Origin: Grifola frondosa
Taxonomy: Eukaryota; Basidiomycota; Agaricomycetes; Polyporales; Grifolaceae
DNA: 64,000 nucleotides
Reading direction: 5' to 3'
Assembly: GCA_001683735.1 (NCBI GenBank)
Contig: LUGG01000009.1
Coordinates: 434,001 to 498,000, forward strand
Positions 33,163-45,137 of this stretch are shown here, piece by piece (position 1 is the stretch's first letter; every line of letters begins with the position of its first letter). The notes beneath the pieces are model-generated. The model was given only the letters and a program-made list of their open reading frames with translations, ran no database searches and was not told where the DNA came from. The position numbers and the translations under genes were made by a program.

Positions 33163-33714
33163 ATGAGTTACGTCGCTAAGGGTGAAAAAGAATACGACGC
33201 TACCGGTGCCCCCGTGCCCGCAGCCAAGATCCACAAAATCCGGATCACGCTCACGAGCAGCAATGTCAAGAACTTGGAGAAGTGTACGCTCCATTTACTC
33301 TCGTCCCATTGGCATCGTTGTTGAAGAGAATGGCGCTGTGCAGTCTCGTCGGACCTCATCAACAGGGCAAAGGACAAGCAGCTCCGCGTGAAGGGCCCCG
33401 TCCGCCTCCCCACCAAGGTCCTCAAGGTCACCACCCGCAAGACTGTGAGCTGTTCTTTCGTATATGTTACCATGATAGGACGCTGACGGATGTCTTGCCA
33501 CCAGCCTTGCGGTGAGGGTTCCAAGACCTGGGATCGCTACGAGCTCAAGATCCACAAACGCCTGATCGACTTGCACTCCTCCAGCGAGATCGTCAAGCAG
33601 ATCGTGAGTCGCTTCGCTGCATCGTGCTGTTCCCTGCGCAGTTCTAACAGTATGCCACAGACCAGCATCAGCCTGGAGCCCGGCGTCGAGGTCGAAGTCA
33701 CCATCTCTGCTTAA
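33163..33714 (+). CDS. RPS20: 40S ribosomal protein uS10 (S20)
   Basis: A component of the small cytosolic ribosomal subunit. The ATG at 33163 starts [17 protein letters not shown]; the first exon continues [19 protein letters not shown]. An intron with donor GTACGC is followed by [20 protein letters not shown] and [13 protein letters not shown]. The third exon is [20 protein letters not shown] with [13 protein letters not shown], and the last is [20 protein letters not shown] at 33712-33714. About 118 residues, normal for the family, three introns, no frame damage. It converges on the 5-phosphatase gene, with 108 bp between stops. Confidence 0.95.
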
Positions 33715-33822
33715 GTGCTCGCTGTCTGTCACGCGCATCCATGTATACTTAGGCTTTACGACGTGAATGCTATTATATCGATGTTGCTGCAATACATATA
33801 CTCGTGATGCCATGTGAGAAAT

Positions 33823-36800
33823 CTAGATATAGAGGGCATAGGAACCGATGACTGGGCGATGGTCGCTGCGGCCTTCCAGCCTGCGCATGCCGCGGTCATC
33901 GAGGGATCATATCCGAGACACACCACTTCGCCTCGGCGAAATCGGCGTGGCGGCGGCGGCTCGGGGAACGGCGGGGCAGCAGATACCTGTGCAGCGCCGT
34001 CGCGGCTCATGAACGGCCAAAAGCTCCGCCACCGAGAGCTAAGGGGAAGCGGCGTCACCGCAGATGAGAGCCCCGCGAATATCGAGTCGTCGGACTTTCT
34101 TGCTCTTGGGCTGGGGCCGGCAAGGGGGAGGTGTCGACAGCGGCGATGGTGTTGCTTTGGCGCATTGGGACTGAACGCTTGCCGGGCTGGTGGTCGTGGT
34201 GTGAATGTGCGCGGGTCAATGTGTTCTCGGTCGGCGAAAGATTGGATTGCACATGGGATGGCCGGGTAGAGGAGAGGGACGGTGATGCATCCAGGAGGAG
34301 ACGGAGGTGGATATGTTGCGTCTTTCATCGGTGCTTGCACGAGGTGTCGCTTGATCGTGGTCTGTTGCGGAGGCCGGATGGCCTGTCTCGTTTGTTATCG
34401 ACCAGGTGGAATCCTTGCGACTTCGCAGCGACGACGGGCGCAGGGCCTGCCAAATCCGAGCTCGCAGTGGCTGGGAGGGATGTTCGTCTTCGTCTTCGGA
34501 CTCGGACTCGACGGTCGATTTCCACAAAATCCGATCGCACCTGTGAAGTTCGACAATTAGTGGGGACTACTGAGGTCGTCAGAGCGCACAGACCAGCTGG
34601 GCACACGTTGCTTGTTGGAGGAATCATACACCCCCTTGTCTTCGTCGATGTTGACATCGTTCTCGCTCAGCGCAATCGAATGGCTGTTTTCAGCGCCGAG
34701 CAAGGTGGCCTTCGGTTCGGGCGAATGGCTGGGCTTGTGAGATCTGTTCGCTGCGTCGTCACTAGAGGTGGCAGCCGATAAATCAACAACCGAGGATCCC
34801 GCGAAATCCTTGACGCTTGGTGTTGCCTTGTGCGATGGAGTGAGACTGCGCCGCCATCTCGACGGCTTGCCGTCCTTGAGGTCCCCATCCGAAGCGGCCC
34901 ATAGCGCCATCCACTTCTCCTTTGCCTTGCGCGCCGCTGCGGCAGTCCACACTTGTGTGCCAGGGCACCAGATGATTTGGCTGAGGCGGAGGAGGCAAAA
35001 AATCCCTGATCTTCGCTGTCGTCAACGCCTCCTTCGATGGTATGTCTGGATTGTGTGGATGTCCACATCGAAGAGGCCACGGATGCCGATTCTGCGTCGA
35101 CATCCCCGTCATCATCCACGCCACTCCCTTCATCATTGGCGGGTGGTCATCCTTCTCTTCGATTTCAGAGAGAATCTTCTCGTGTTGGACGGCGGCTGCG
35201 GCGGAGTTATATGAATCCGCTTGAACTCTTGTGTCTGTTCCGCTTGATGGTGCGTAGGACGTCGTACTTGAAGGTGGGAGGGAAATTGATCGGCGCCTCA
35301 TTGAAGCCAGCGAAGGCTTCCCCGCTTTGCATGGCTCGGCGCAATTGATCGAATGCAAGGGCTTGCCCGTATTCTACACTATTGTCATGAAAGAGTTGAA
35401 CAAAACATGGAGATGTCCATACCCTTCCGGGATATTAGCCAGTCGGCATGGAGGCGGGTAATATCCAAACGAAAGTTTAGATCTCCGAAGACGAACGTGA
35501 AGTCGAATCTATCGGTAATGTCTATAGTGAATTCGAGTTAATAAGCGCGGCAGCAATGATTCACGCAACCTCAATCACACCTTCGGCCATGAGACGCGGG
35601 TCGTTAGCGGCCAGAAAGTCGTCAACGGCGAGTTCAGCCTTCAGCGAGAACGACGAACGTTTGGATATGACTGTCAAGGCAAAGCAAGAGACAAACCTTG
35701 ATCTTGGTCAAGTCTGCAATGCGATGATGCATCCGGCCTTCGTGCGCTACAAAAAAATCAGCTTACACGAGGATATTCGGGAAGGACCAACGCGCCTGCC
35801 AAGTGGGCATTTATGAATAGGAATGTTGTCCCGTTGATGTTTAGGCTCACACCAACGCCGCCCTTGTTTCCGACTCTGCCCCCTATGAGGCCAGCAGTGA
35901 CGGCAGACTTCGAGGTCCCTGGGAGGTGAACGATCGTAAGACGTCTCTCACGCACGGAGATGAGATATACCTTTGACGAGATGTTTGACGTCTCGATGAA
36001 TATAAACAGCAAGATATAAACCCATCATACGCTCTTTGCTCAGCAATTCATAAGGACTTGTTCTTGGCGTGCCACCATTATTCAAGGTTGGATCAGAGGC
36101 AAAAGCATTGAGCGCGCGCCCTGTTTTAGCGCCACCAGCCGAATTACAGTACCAATCTTCTAAGATCGAGGACCATCCCGAGGGTGGATGGTGGGAGTTC
36201 TCGTGTGGGGACGTCGGATCATTCTCGTAGCTTCTGCGATGGAAAGCTTCTTCGAGGTCTTGAACACGGAGAGAATGACTAGAGCGTGACAATTCTTTAT
36301 CCTTGTCTTTATCCTTAAGCTTGAAGCCTGCACCGAGCGCCATAGGGATTCCTGTAAAGAGACATGTTCTCAGAAGTGAGGAGGAGGTATTGACGACAAT
36401 GACTACCGGACACGCTGGGACACTCCTGTCCTGCACTGACACAAATAACATCAGTGACCATGGACATGAGTGTTTGGTACTATGACTTACACAATAACGA
36501 TGTGGTAGGGATGTGCTGCTTCTGCAGGAAACGATGGCGGTCCGGGTCGTGCGTCGGGAGGATCGAACCCTTGAGTCGGGATGACTCCTAAGAGCTCTTC
36601 TAAGTCTCCCTATTCAGAGTAGGCATCAGATATTGTTGCACAATGAACATCATGTAGGATACACACCTTCGGCAACGAATCATGCATATTCCACGTCAAG
36701 ATTCTGACTTTGAAGAACTGTTGCGGCGGAATATTTCTACCCAAAGCTGGAGATCGGAGGTTCGAACTGTCATCTTGGGCAGAGATTTCTTGCGGCAAAG

Positions 36801-37043
36801 GGCTCGTTATGGCATGCGGTGATGAAGGGAACAAAGCCTGCAGACGAGCGAGGACATTTGAATGCCCTATGTTATTGTATATAAGCATTATCATATACAT
36901 ATAATAAGAACGTGCAAGATAAGGTCTGACGGACCTGTTCTGCCTGCATTTGGTACAGAATCCCTAACAGCGGGTGCTTCTGGAGGCATAGACAAGGTGA
37001 AGTCCTCGTTAGATGCGGGGCAAGTTGGTTGCCTTGTAGTCAT
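33823..37043 (-). CDS. Inositol-polyphosphate 5-phosphatase (IPPc domain)
   Basis: Predicted to remove the 5-phosphate from phosphoinositides or soluble inositol phosphates; no Sac1 domain precedes it. The ATG at 37043 gives MTTRQPTCPASNEDF. IPPc motifs in order: VRILTWNMHDSLPK, YHIVIVAGQECPSVSG, ERMMGLYLAVYIHRDVKHLV, GGRVGNKGGVGVSLNINGTT, NAHLAAHEGRMHHRIADL, FVFGDLNFRLDITRLHADWL, NFPPTFKYDVLR, and at the very end RRLEGRSDHRPVIGSYALYI with TAG at 33823. Between the last two blocks lies ~1.3 kb of Ser/acidic-rich sequence, so the domain carries a large insertion. At least ten introns; one (35747-35795) has a GC donor. Bases are missing near 35142, 34977 and 33904. The middle of the insertion (34100-34600) could not be modelled with confidence. 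Confidence 0.88.
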
Positions 37044-37361
37044 TTCGATACGAGCACATATAGGCCAAGCAGTGATACGGGAGGCAATTAGGTGTAGAAT
37101 AGTACTAGAATTATTCGCAATGCAAGCAGCAGTGACCGTGAGGAGACAAGGCGGAACGAGGAGGTGCAGAGCTGAGCTTGACAAGCACGTGTGGCGCCGA
37201 CGCGACTTCATCACCGCGTCTCAGCGTCTATGTAATCACTTCAACTCTCTCCGGCTCTTGCTTCACGTCTCTCACTTACGACATAAAAGGGCACGACTAT
37301 AACGATATTACTGCTCTGATATTCCCTCCAAAAGTCGAGCCCTCACCGAGCAGCTGGCATC
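37044..37361. promoter_or_regulatory. Divergent promoter, 5-phosphatase and nucleoporin genes
   Basis: 318 bp between the two start codons with no coding signal. Several antisense open frames cross it, none with conserved motifs. No specific site was recognised. Confidence 0.45.
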
Positions 37362-40300
37362 ATGATTGTAAACGCACTACCTCCGCCACCGCAGACACAA
37401 GTACAGAGGATCTCCCGTGAAGCATCGGTGAAGGATGCAGATGTATGTCAATTTGTTCATACTTCCGTCATATTTGCTCGTATGATATTCATATGACTCT
37501 TCGCACAGTTTCTAGCATTGCGTCTCCTGAATAAGCGGGGTCGGCTCAGACTCTCGCCGGAACCAATCGAACTCGATGTTCTTCCAGGACGCGGCCCTCT
37601 ATTCGCAGTTGCTAATTCCAAAGGATGGTTTGTGGCTGCAATCGTCGATTCCAACTCCAAATGCAGTATGTGAAGGACCCCTTTGGTTGAACGATCACTC
37701 ACTGTGTTTTCTAGGTCTTATACTCTCGCCACTCTCGGAGCTTCATCCTACGTTCTCCTCATCTCCATCCGATTCCGGGGAGATACTCTTGAAGCCCCAA
37801 CGGACCGTTCCTCTCCCTGGCGTTCCTAATACACTCGTGTTCGCTCACAACGACACACGATTACTAGTCGAACTTGGTGAAGGATCGATCAGAGTCTATG
37901 ATACTGCTAAGCTGTTCTCAGAAGGCGCTGATGTGAATGCTCTTCATTCCTTCCCTGGCGGTGGAGAGGCGTCAAAAGAGATGTTACCCAATCCTGGGGA
38001 TGCGTCTGAACTGGTAGCGGTCCTTCGCCGACCACTCGAGGGCAGTGACATTTTGCTGGTTGAGATCTTAGACGTGCAGAATATGTCTTCCCTCGGTGGC
38101 TGGAGAAGTGCTGGAACGTCCAACACAATGCCTACAGCTAGTGAGCGTACTATCATTGTTTTGCCATTCAATTTACTCATCACTTCACCAGTTTCATGGT
38201 CTCCAAAGGGCAAACAACTAGCGATAGGCCTTGAAAGTGGGGACATCGTCACATTCAATCCCACACCCACTTCTGCGATCAGGAGCTTCATTCCGTGCCC
38301 ACCTGTGGCTAACAACCTGAGCGTCATTTCGACCGTATGGCTCTCCAACCCCGAGTTTCACACCATCTATGCTGCGCCAGGGAACCTGACTACCGATGCA
38401 GCTCAAACTCACGTTGTTTTATCTTTTGACCATAAAACCAACACGGTTGGAGATGTCACGCTGAACACTCCATACATGCCGTACCCTGCGTTACGGCCAC
38501 CAGGATCATTCACCGTTGTTTTGCGAAGTTGGGAACCAGCGAGGTTTTTGATATTTGTTGGCGACAGCTCCTCGTCCGACATAGGACTTATCGGCAGCCT
38601 AGCAGAGCCAGGCGTTCCTCCTCTGCAAACCTGGTACAATCTCGATTTGGAAGAAACGTCGACGCCGTCAGTCCCATTGGATAAAGAAATGTTTGATACG
38701 GTCCTCCTGGGTCTTGCTCTTGACCTTACTGCGTCCGAATCGGTCTCGTATACGGCCCCATCAGGCGAGGAAGTCGACGTTCCCCCTCCACCAATAATGT
38801 ACGCGTACTCAAACGACGGTACTCTTAGTGGCTGGCATATCATCAATACCAAAGGTAGCGCCTATCCGGGAATGGTTGTTTCGTCAGCAGGCAGTATTCC
38901 CTCCACGACGCCTGCTGCTGACTCCACACCCACGGTCATTAGTTCAAGCCTCGCACCGTCCATGTCAAGTTCTTCTATCCCTGAAGAACCTATGACGACG
39001 GATACAGACAAAGATGCTATGACGACAGATACAGATACCGGCTTCGGAGGTTTATCATTAGGAGGAGGATCTACTGAACCGAGGGCTGGATTCGGAACTA
39101 ATACAATGTTCGGACAACCAGCTCCTGTGTCTAGCTCAAGCTCTTTGAGTGCATTTGGATCAAGCCCTCTCAAGCCTGCTGTAGGGTTTGGGGCTTTTGC
39201 TAACCAGGGACCCTCGCCGTTCGGCGCTTTTACTCCCAAGCCTCCTGGAGAGACCACTGCGATCCCGACACCCACTCAGACCACATCCCCTTCCTTTGGC
39301 CAGACTGGATTTGGGAAAGCCGCGTCCGGGCAGGGTGCTTTTGGGCAAGCCGCGTCTGGTCCCGGTGCTTTCGGGCAAGGTGCATCGGGGCAATCTGCTT
39401 TCGGCAAGCCTTCGTTCGGACAGCCGGCCTTTGGTCAGTCAGGATTCGGACAGCCTTCATTTGGACAACCTGCTTTCGGCAAATCTGCATTTGGAGCTGT
39501 GTCGAGCTCACCCACACTGTCAACCCCAAGCTCGTCGGGCGGTGGTTTTGCAGCCTTCGCACAGGCTGGACCCACAGGCTTTGGCGGTATAGCGCAGAAT
39601 GCGCCCAGTGCTAATGCGAAACCCGTGTGGGCATTATTGGACAGCTCAACAGAGAGTAAGGCCAATGGGCAACCCAGCTCTGTCTTTGGTGGCGGTAGCG
39701 TCGGCATATCTCCAATTGTATCTGACGGTGCTTCCGTTACTCTCCCTTCCACTACGCCAGCAACTTCCCCTGTGCAAGCCAAAACTCCATCAAGTGGTGG
39801 CGCCTTCGGAAATCTAACAACCTCAACTGTGGGCTTTGGAAAGATTGGGGCAGGCTTTGGTGCTTTCGGAAGCAGCACTAACATCTCTTCTCCGTTCTTC
39901 CAAACTGCAAAGATGTCTGAAGCCTCTCAGCCTGTATCGGTATTTGGGGCAGTGTCTCCGTCCTCTGTTCAGAAAGGTGCTGCGACTCCTACATTCGGCT
40001 CGCCATCAGCACTCGGGAAGGCACCGTCTATATTTGGGAAGCCCAGTCTTGAGACATCCTCAACCACGCCAACTACCACTCCTATGAAGACCGGTGCGTT
40101 TTCCGCATTCAGCGGTGCCACATCTGCCTTCGGCTCGTTGGCTGGTTCTGGGAAGTCTTTCTCAGATTTGTTGCGAGAAACGAGCACGACATCTGAAAAT
40201 CCACCTTCCGTTTTTGGCAAGCCTGCCGCCCAGACTAGTGCAGCTGCAGGTAGTGGACCATCGCAGCCCCCAGTGTCCGTGTTCGCCAAGTTGAAACAAG

Positions 40301-42812
40301 ATGCGGAGCGATTATCGAGCCAAAGTAAGGATATTTTTCTAACGAATCATGTGCTGCGAGGCTTATCTATACTTCCTAGCGAGTGAAGCGGCAAATCTGC
40401 CTGAGGAGGGTACTTCAGCGGTGTCGGAAGATGAGGACGCTGAAGGGGAAGAGTTTGAGGAGACGCCTGAGGATGACGTTGGCTTATTCCTGACGGATTC
40501 GGAAGAGGAATCGGAGAGTGAGGAGGGGGATATCTACGCAACAGAGTCGCCACCGCGTTCTCCTACCGGCCCCACCAAACCTTCCTTGCCCACTGCCGCA
40601 CAAGAGCCTTCTGTTGTGGCGCCAGTGGAAACTCCCTCTGACGTCGCTGCACCTTCCTCCCCAGCGCCCACTCTTACATCTGAGCAAGGTCCTGCAGAGC
40701 GAGCTCTCGAGGCCAGCAATATACCTTTTGAATCGCCTACCGGCAATGAACCGCCTGCACCTTCCGCCATCCCGACTTCCGACTATGTAGAGAAGGGTGA
40801 ATCACCAGCAGCACCGGAATTAACCAAAACACCTACTGGTCCTCCAGCAAAAACAGCACCAGGTGACTTTGCAGGCCGCCCCAGTTCCGCTCCGCCGGTC
40901 CTTACTCCATCGCCGTCGCTCTTCTCAGGGTTGGGTGTAGGCAGACCCTCTACTCGTCCTGCACGAAGTTCTCCTTTGGCAAGCCAACCAATCACAAACG
41001 AAACTGAAGGTATAGAGCAGTCCCCAGCGGCGAAGGGGAAGCCGCCTGAGCCTCCCGTCCAGCCCTCCCCACCTCCAGTCTTATCCGCTTTTGCAGCGCC
41101 CTCCGCACCGAAACCAAGAGTTCAGACACCTCCTCCATTATCGGCATTGGGTGCGACTCCTCTTCCTTCAGCAACCCCATTCTCGTTGGCTCCTCGTACT
41201 TCTCCTGCTCCTGCGCCCCAAGTATCGACACTGTTCGGCGGTGAGCCTACCCCTCCGGCGGCGGCCTCTCCAGTTACATCAACACCGACATTCGGCGGTA
41301 CGGGCGTCTTGGGTGGGCCAGCAGTTTTCAAGGCCAAACCACCACCTGTCGCGGCTGACAACAGCTTGGCAGAGGGTATGCAGTCAGAATGCGCTCACCT
41401 ATATGTCACTTTAGCTAAGGAGCTCGAAGACGTACGTCCACCTCGACCTACTCACCGGCGTGATACTCATACACATTTACAGCTACGGTCATTGGCTTTA
41501 GAGGCAAGCGCACGCAAGGAGCTGCTAGGTCGAGCCGGAAACGGTTCACGCAGTAGGGCTGACCTTGGAGACCCTACGAAATGGGTCGTTGGCGACGCGA
41601 CACAATTTGCGCAAATCATGAAATCGGTTGAGAAAGACATAGCTGTATTTGAGACCGAGAAAGCAACGTATATCGGTGGCATTTGTGATCTCGAGAGCAA
41701 CATGCTGAAAGGTGTGGAACATAATGATTATCACTGCATCCACATAATAATTAGATTTCTTTCAGCGACCACCCGCAAGGAGGAAGTCATAAGGTTTACC
41801 AAGGCATCCCAAGATGCAGAGTTTGCGAAGATGCTCAAAGCACGGACTTTGGGCCCAGAGCATCTTGAGACGCAGAGTCAGCTGCGGAGAGACATTCGAG
41901 TATGTTGTTATTTTTATTGATGATATTTCTCGAGCTAATATTAGACAAACTAGACGATACGTGGACGAATCCAACAGTTGGAAGATCATATCCAGGCATC
42001 GAAGAAGAAACTCAACAGTATGAAGAGTGGCAAAGCTGCGTTCAGGTAGGCACATGCTTGCGGTTGAATCTGGTTCGATTGCGGTTGACGAATGCATGCT
42101 AGACCTCCGTCTTTGGATACAGTGAACCGGACGTATCGCAATATCGACTTGGCCATCGAGCAACAGGAAGATGAAGTAGCCAGCTTGGCTTCTCGTATGG
42201 TCAAGCTCGAGTTGAAGGGAGCGCAGACATTGCTTCCTGAGCGGGACAAGCGGCTGCCAGATAACAATAGGGCATCGAAGATCACACCCAGTGTTGTAGT
42301 TTCTACCGCTGCCGCTCTGAATGCGGAGGTGGCAGCGCAGAAACTGAAGCGTGCACTGTTGCGGTCGCGCAAAGAGCCCCTGCTGAATACTCAGGCGGTT
42401 TCGGCGCCGCAGGTGCCAAAACTTGGGGAGACGCCCCGGAAGACGATCAAAGCTGAACCTACTACGCCCAGTCTTTTCACCTCTCCCTCGTCGGGCTTAG
42501 CGTGGACCCCTCCATCTGCAGGCCAACCAGAATGGTCACTCCCACCTTTCGAACCAGACAACTTCTCGCCAACACCCTTGTCGAATTCACGGCATCGCTC
42601 GCCGGGGAATAAGCTCCACGCAAAACCGATTCAATTGAAAAAGGCCCCGCGACCACTGCACCTCCCCAGGGTTTAGTTGGGGACCGGTTCCTGTGATCAC
42701 TCCAATGAAGACCCTGTCGGCGGATGTCAGAACAGGGAGTTCAACAACAGAGTTTGTTCCGATCTCTCTTTCTAGTTCATGGGTTACCGAGGGATTCGGG
42801 GAGAAAAAATGA
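37362..42812 (+). CDS. NUP159: FG nucleoporin, Nup159/NUP214-like
   Basis: Probably the cytoplasmic-face nucleoporin that binds the mRNA-export helicase Dbp5. The ATG at 37362 gives MIVNALPPPPQTQVQRISRE. After two introns comes a ~400-residue beta-propeller (VPNTLVFAHNDTRLLVELGE, NLLITSPVSWSPKGKQLAIG, YAYSNDGTLSGWHI). An FG region follows at about 39060-40260, densest at 39290-39500 (repeats such as FGQPAFGQSGFGQPSFGQP). Then come an acidic stretch, a Pro/Ser-rich linker, and helical, coiled-coil-like segments (LRSLALEASARKELLG, IEQQEDEVASLASRMVKL). The open frame stops at 42676, but sequence just beyond reads GFSWGPVPVITPMKTLSADV in a shifted frame to TGA at 42810-42812. Length errors near 42645-42668 explain this. 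It ends 62 bp from the pICln stop. Confidence 0.85.
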
Positions 42813-42874
42813 GTTTCGATAGGTTCGAATAGTCAGATCTGGTCAATAGCTTTTACATCGTGTACAGTAATACT

Positions 42875-43765
42875 TCATGTGGTGTCGTGCTTTTGAATAC
42901 CGTTTGCAGCGGGTTTGTCGCTTGCCTCCTCCGCATCCTCGAATTGTTCTGACTGGTCGAAGGGATTGTAAATGATAGATTCAAGATGAGCGAGTGCGGC
43001 CTAGGGGAAAAAAGAAATGCAGACCAAAAACAGGTCTAGTATGGCGCGTAACGGTTATCATTGATGAAATTGCTGCGCACCCTCCCTACTTCACTGAGCT
43101 CTTCAGCCTCACTGCCATTGAACGTCTCGAACGTATTTTCGTCGGCGTCGATGAACGCGTCGTCCATGTCGTCGGAGAGAGATGCCGGATCTGGATGTAA
43201 AGATGCACATAGGGAAAGACTCTCGAAGATGGGTTCGACTGTAGCGTGACGTTAAAATGAGGATCGCTGCAAAGATGGGAGAAGAAAGACGTACGGGCGG
43301 AGGCATCTTTTGGTATAATGATGAGTTCCTTCATCTCGCTCGCCGCATCTTCGTCGCCTTGGGTTTCAATTACGGTTCCGATACTATCATCGAGTTGGCA
43401 ATATATAGATGGACCAGAGTCCGCACGGGATATGGCATGGAGTGTTATCGAGGGATATTCGACCTGAAACCCTCGGCCAGTGGCAGACATGAACACGAGA
43501 ACACTACAGAAAAATCATTTGAAGGAGAAATAACTGCAGAGAATCTAGGAACTTACCTCTCAATGACATATAATGTTCCGTTGGCACAATCCTCAGGAGT
43601 GAAGCCCTCGATGGGAGGATCAACAGTCACCGATACATTTTCTTCTTTGTGGCGAATGACGGGTGGGATGTCGCTGAAAGACGCAGGGGTCGAAGCAACC
43701 AAATTCCTGTGCTCCTCCGGAGATATGAAAATAGGAAGAGATGTGATCAAAGTGGGAGGAGCCAT
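42875..43765 (-). CDS. pICln (methylosome subunit / CLNS1A family)
   Basis: pICln binds Sm proteins and helps load them during snRNP assembly. The ATG at 43763-43765 starts MAPPTLITSLPIFISPEE. The PH-like fold is readable across exons: ENVSVTVDPPIEGF, NGTLYVIE, then SVLVFMSATGRGFQVEYPSI, TLHAISR and IYCQLDDS. An acidic loop follows (ETQGDEDAASEMKELIIIP). The C-terminal half is acidic (DDMDDAFIDADENTFETFNG) and ends with LAHLESIIYNPFDQSEQFED. The stop is TGA at 42875. Four exons were placed, with no frame damage. Length is roughly 220 residues, typical for the family. It is divergent from the SH3 gene (179 bp between starts). Confidence 0.88.
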
Positions 43766-43944
43766 TTGAAGTGCCCAGAGGGATAACAGTCAAAGTCAAG
43801 CACAACTTGTCAGCAGAGTCCGTGACTGCCGCTCCGGACCAGCATAGCCATCTGAGCTCTCCTCTCCTTTCTCCAGCTCATTCACACAACTCTCTCTCCT
43901 TTGCCGGACTCTGACTATATAGATTCCAAGGTCTCTGTCTACCC
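43766..43944. promoter_or_regulatory. Divergent promoter, pICln and SH3 genes
   Basis: 179 bp with CT-rich tracts (CTCTCCTCTCCTTTCTCC near 43858) ahead of the plus-strand start, a common feature of agaricomycete promoters. No specific site is called. Confidence 0.45.
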
Positions 43945-44835
43945 ATGTCGACGCCTTCTGATCCTCAAGCTGCCGCTCTGTTGGCTCACGTTGTCTCCCA
44001 GACAGAGCAGAATATCTCGTTCCTCGCCTCCCAGAACTACATCTCCTCCACAGAAGCGGCGGATATCATCGCTCGCTTACCCAAGCCGCAAAGCAAGGGC
44101 GCAATAGCGAACAGCATGAGCTCGCTAACCCTAGTGCCTGCCCGAAGTCCTTCCCCTTCTCGCCGTAATATCCCACCACCTCCCCCTCGTACGCGGAGAG
44201 CGCGAGCATTGTGGGCATACAATGAGAACGGACAGGCACGCTTCATCAATATGACCTTCGAACCGCTGTCTCAGCTAACTCTTCCAGGAACCCAATGATC
44301 TCTCATTCTCTTCCGGAGAGGTCATTGAGATCATCGACGAGACGAACACGGATTGGTGGACTGGCAAATGCAGAGGGCGGCAGGGACTGTTCCCCTCAAA
44401 CCACGTAGAGAAATTGGATTCTACTCCATCTCCGGCACCTCCTCCGCCCATGATGATGCCAATCATGCCTTCTATGCCCATGCAGCCCATGCAGCAGCAG
44501 CCACCATCGTACCTCCCCGAGAAAGCAGGTTATGTACCTTACGGTCAGGCACCCATGCCCCCGCCGGCGCCGGAAGTGCAGGTGGTGCAGGTGCAGCAGG
44601 AGCCCAAGAAGCACAGGTTCGGAAAGCTTGGCAACACGGTGAGCCATGGGCAATATTCGACGTTTGAGCTCACTCAGCTTACGGACCTCGATGATCTAGA
44701 TGGCGAACTCGGCTGCAGGTGGTGTCGGTTTCGGAGCCGGTAGGTTTCTTGTCCATCTTTTACACTTCATAACCGACCATATTTCTTGCCACAGGTGCTG
44801 CTATTGGCAGTGGCATCGTGAATGCGATATTCTGA
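43945..44835 (+). CDS. SH3-domain protein, Lsb1/Pin3-like
   Basis: Probably an actin-associated adaptor related to yeast Lsb1/Pin3, which bind Las17/WASP; the assignment rests on architecture. The ATG at 43945 gives MSTPSDPQAAALLAHVVSQT, a helical N-terminus of ~50 residues, and a Pro-rich segment. One SH3 domain follows: RARALWAYNENGQ, EPNDLSFSSGEVIEI, DWWTGKCRGRQGLFPSNHVE. Then comes a Pro/Met/Gln-rich linker and a Gly/Ala-rich C-terminus (SAAGGVGFGAG, AAIGSGIVNAIF), TGA at 44833-44835. The intron inside the SH3 domain (44236-44287) has a GC donor. Three introns, no frame damage. Confidence 0.85.
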
Positions 44836-45137
44836 TTGTAGTAGCACCGCCGCTTCTTGGATTGCACACTTCCATGGCTCCCTGTAAATATCCTCTTCCT
44901 TTTCCCTCTGCTGTTGAGCTCTGGGGTCTTTCCCCAATCTGTTGCAGCTCTTCGCCAGGCGACAACAAACATTACTCGTATAGAACTTCTTCAGGACATT
45001 AATGTGAATGCATCATATTTTCTCGCGATCGCCTTGCTCGCCCAACAGCTGTAGTTCGGGGTTCCAGAGTGGAGATGGCCAGGGGGGTATATATTACAAC
45101 TATCTATCATAAGTAACACAACGAACGCCACTCAGCG
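44836..45137. other. Convergent intergenic region
   Basis: About 300 bp between the stops of the SH3 gene (+) and ERG1 (-). A short open frame at 44857-45054 is hydrophobic, but it has no neighbours or motifs and is treated as chance. Confidence 0.5.

Noticed and set aside
38000..42000. Long open frames antisense to NUP159 (for example 38409-38852 and 39435-39884)
   Set aside because: They are shadows of the repetitive, Ser/Gly/Pro-coding sense strand and show no motif or splice structure.
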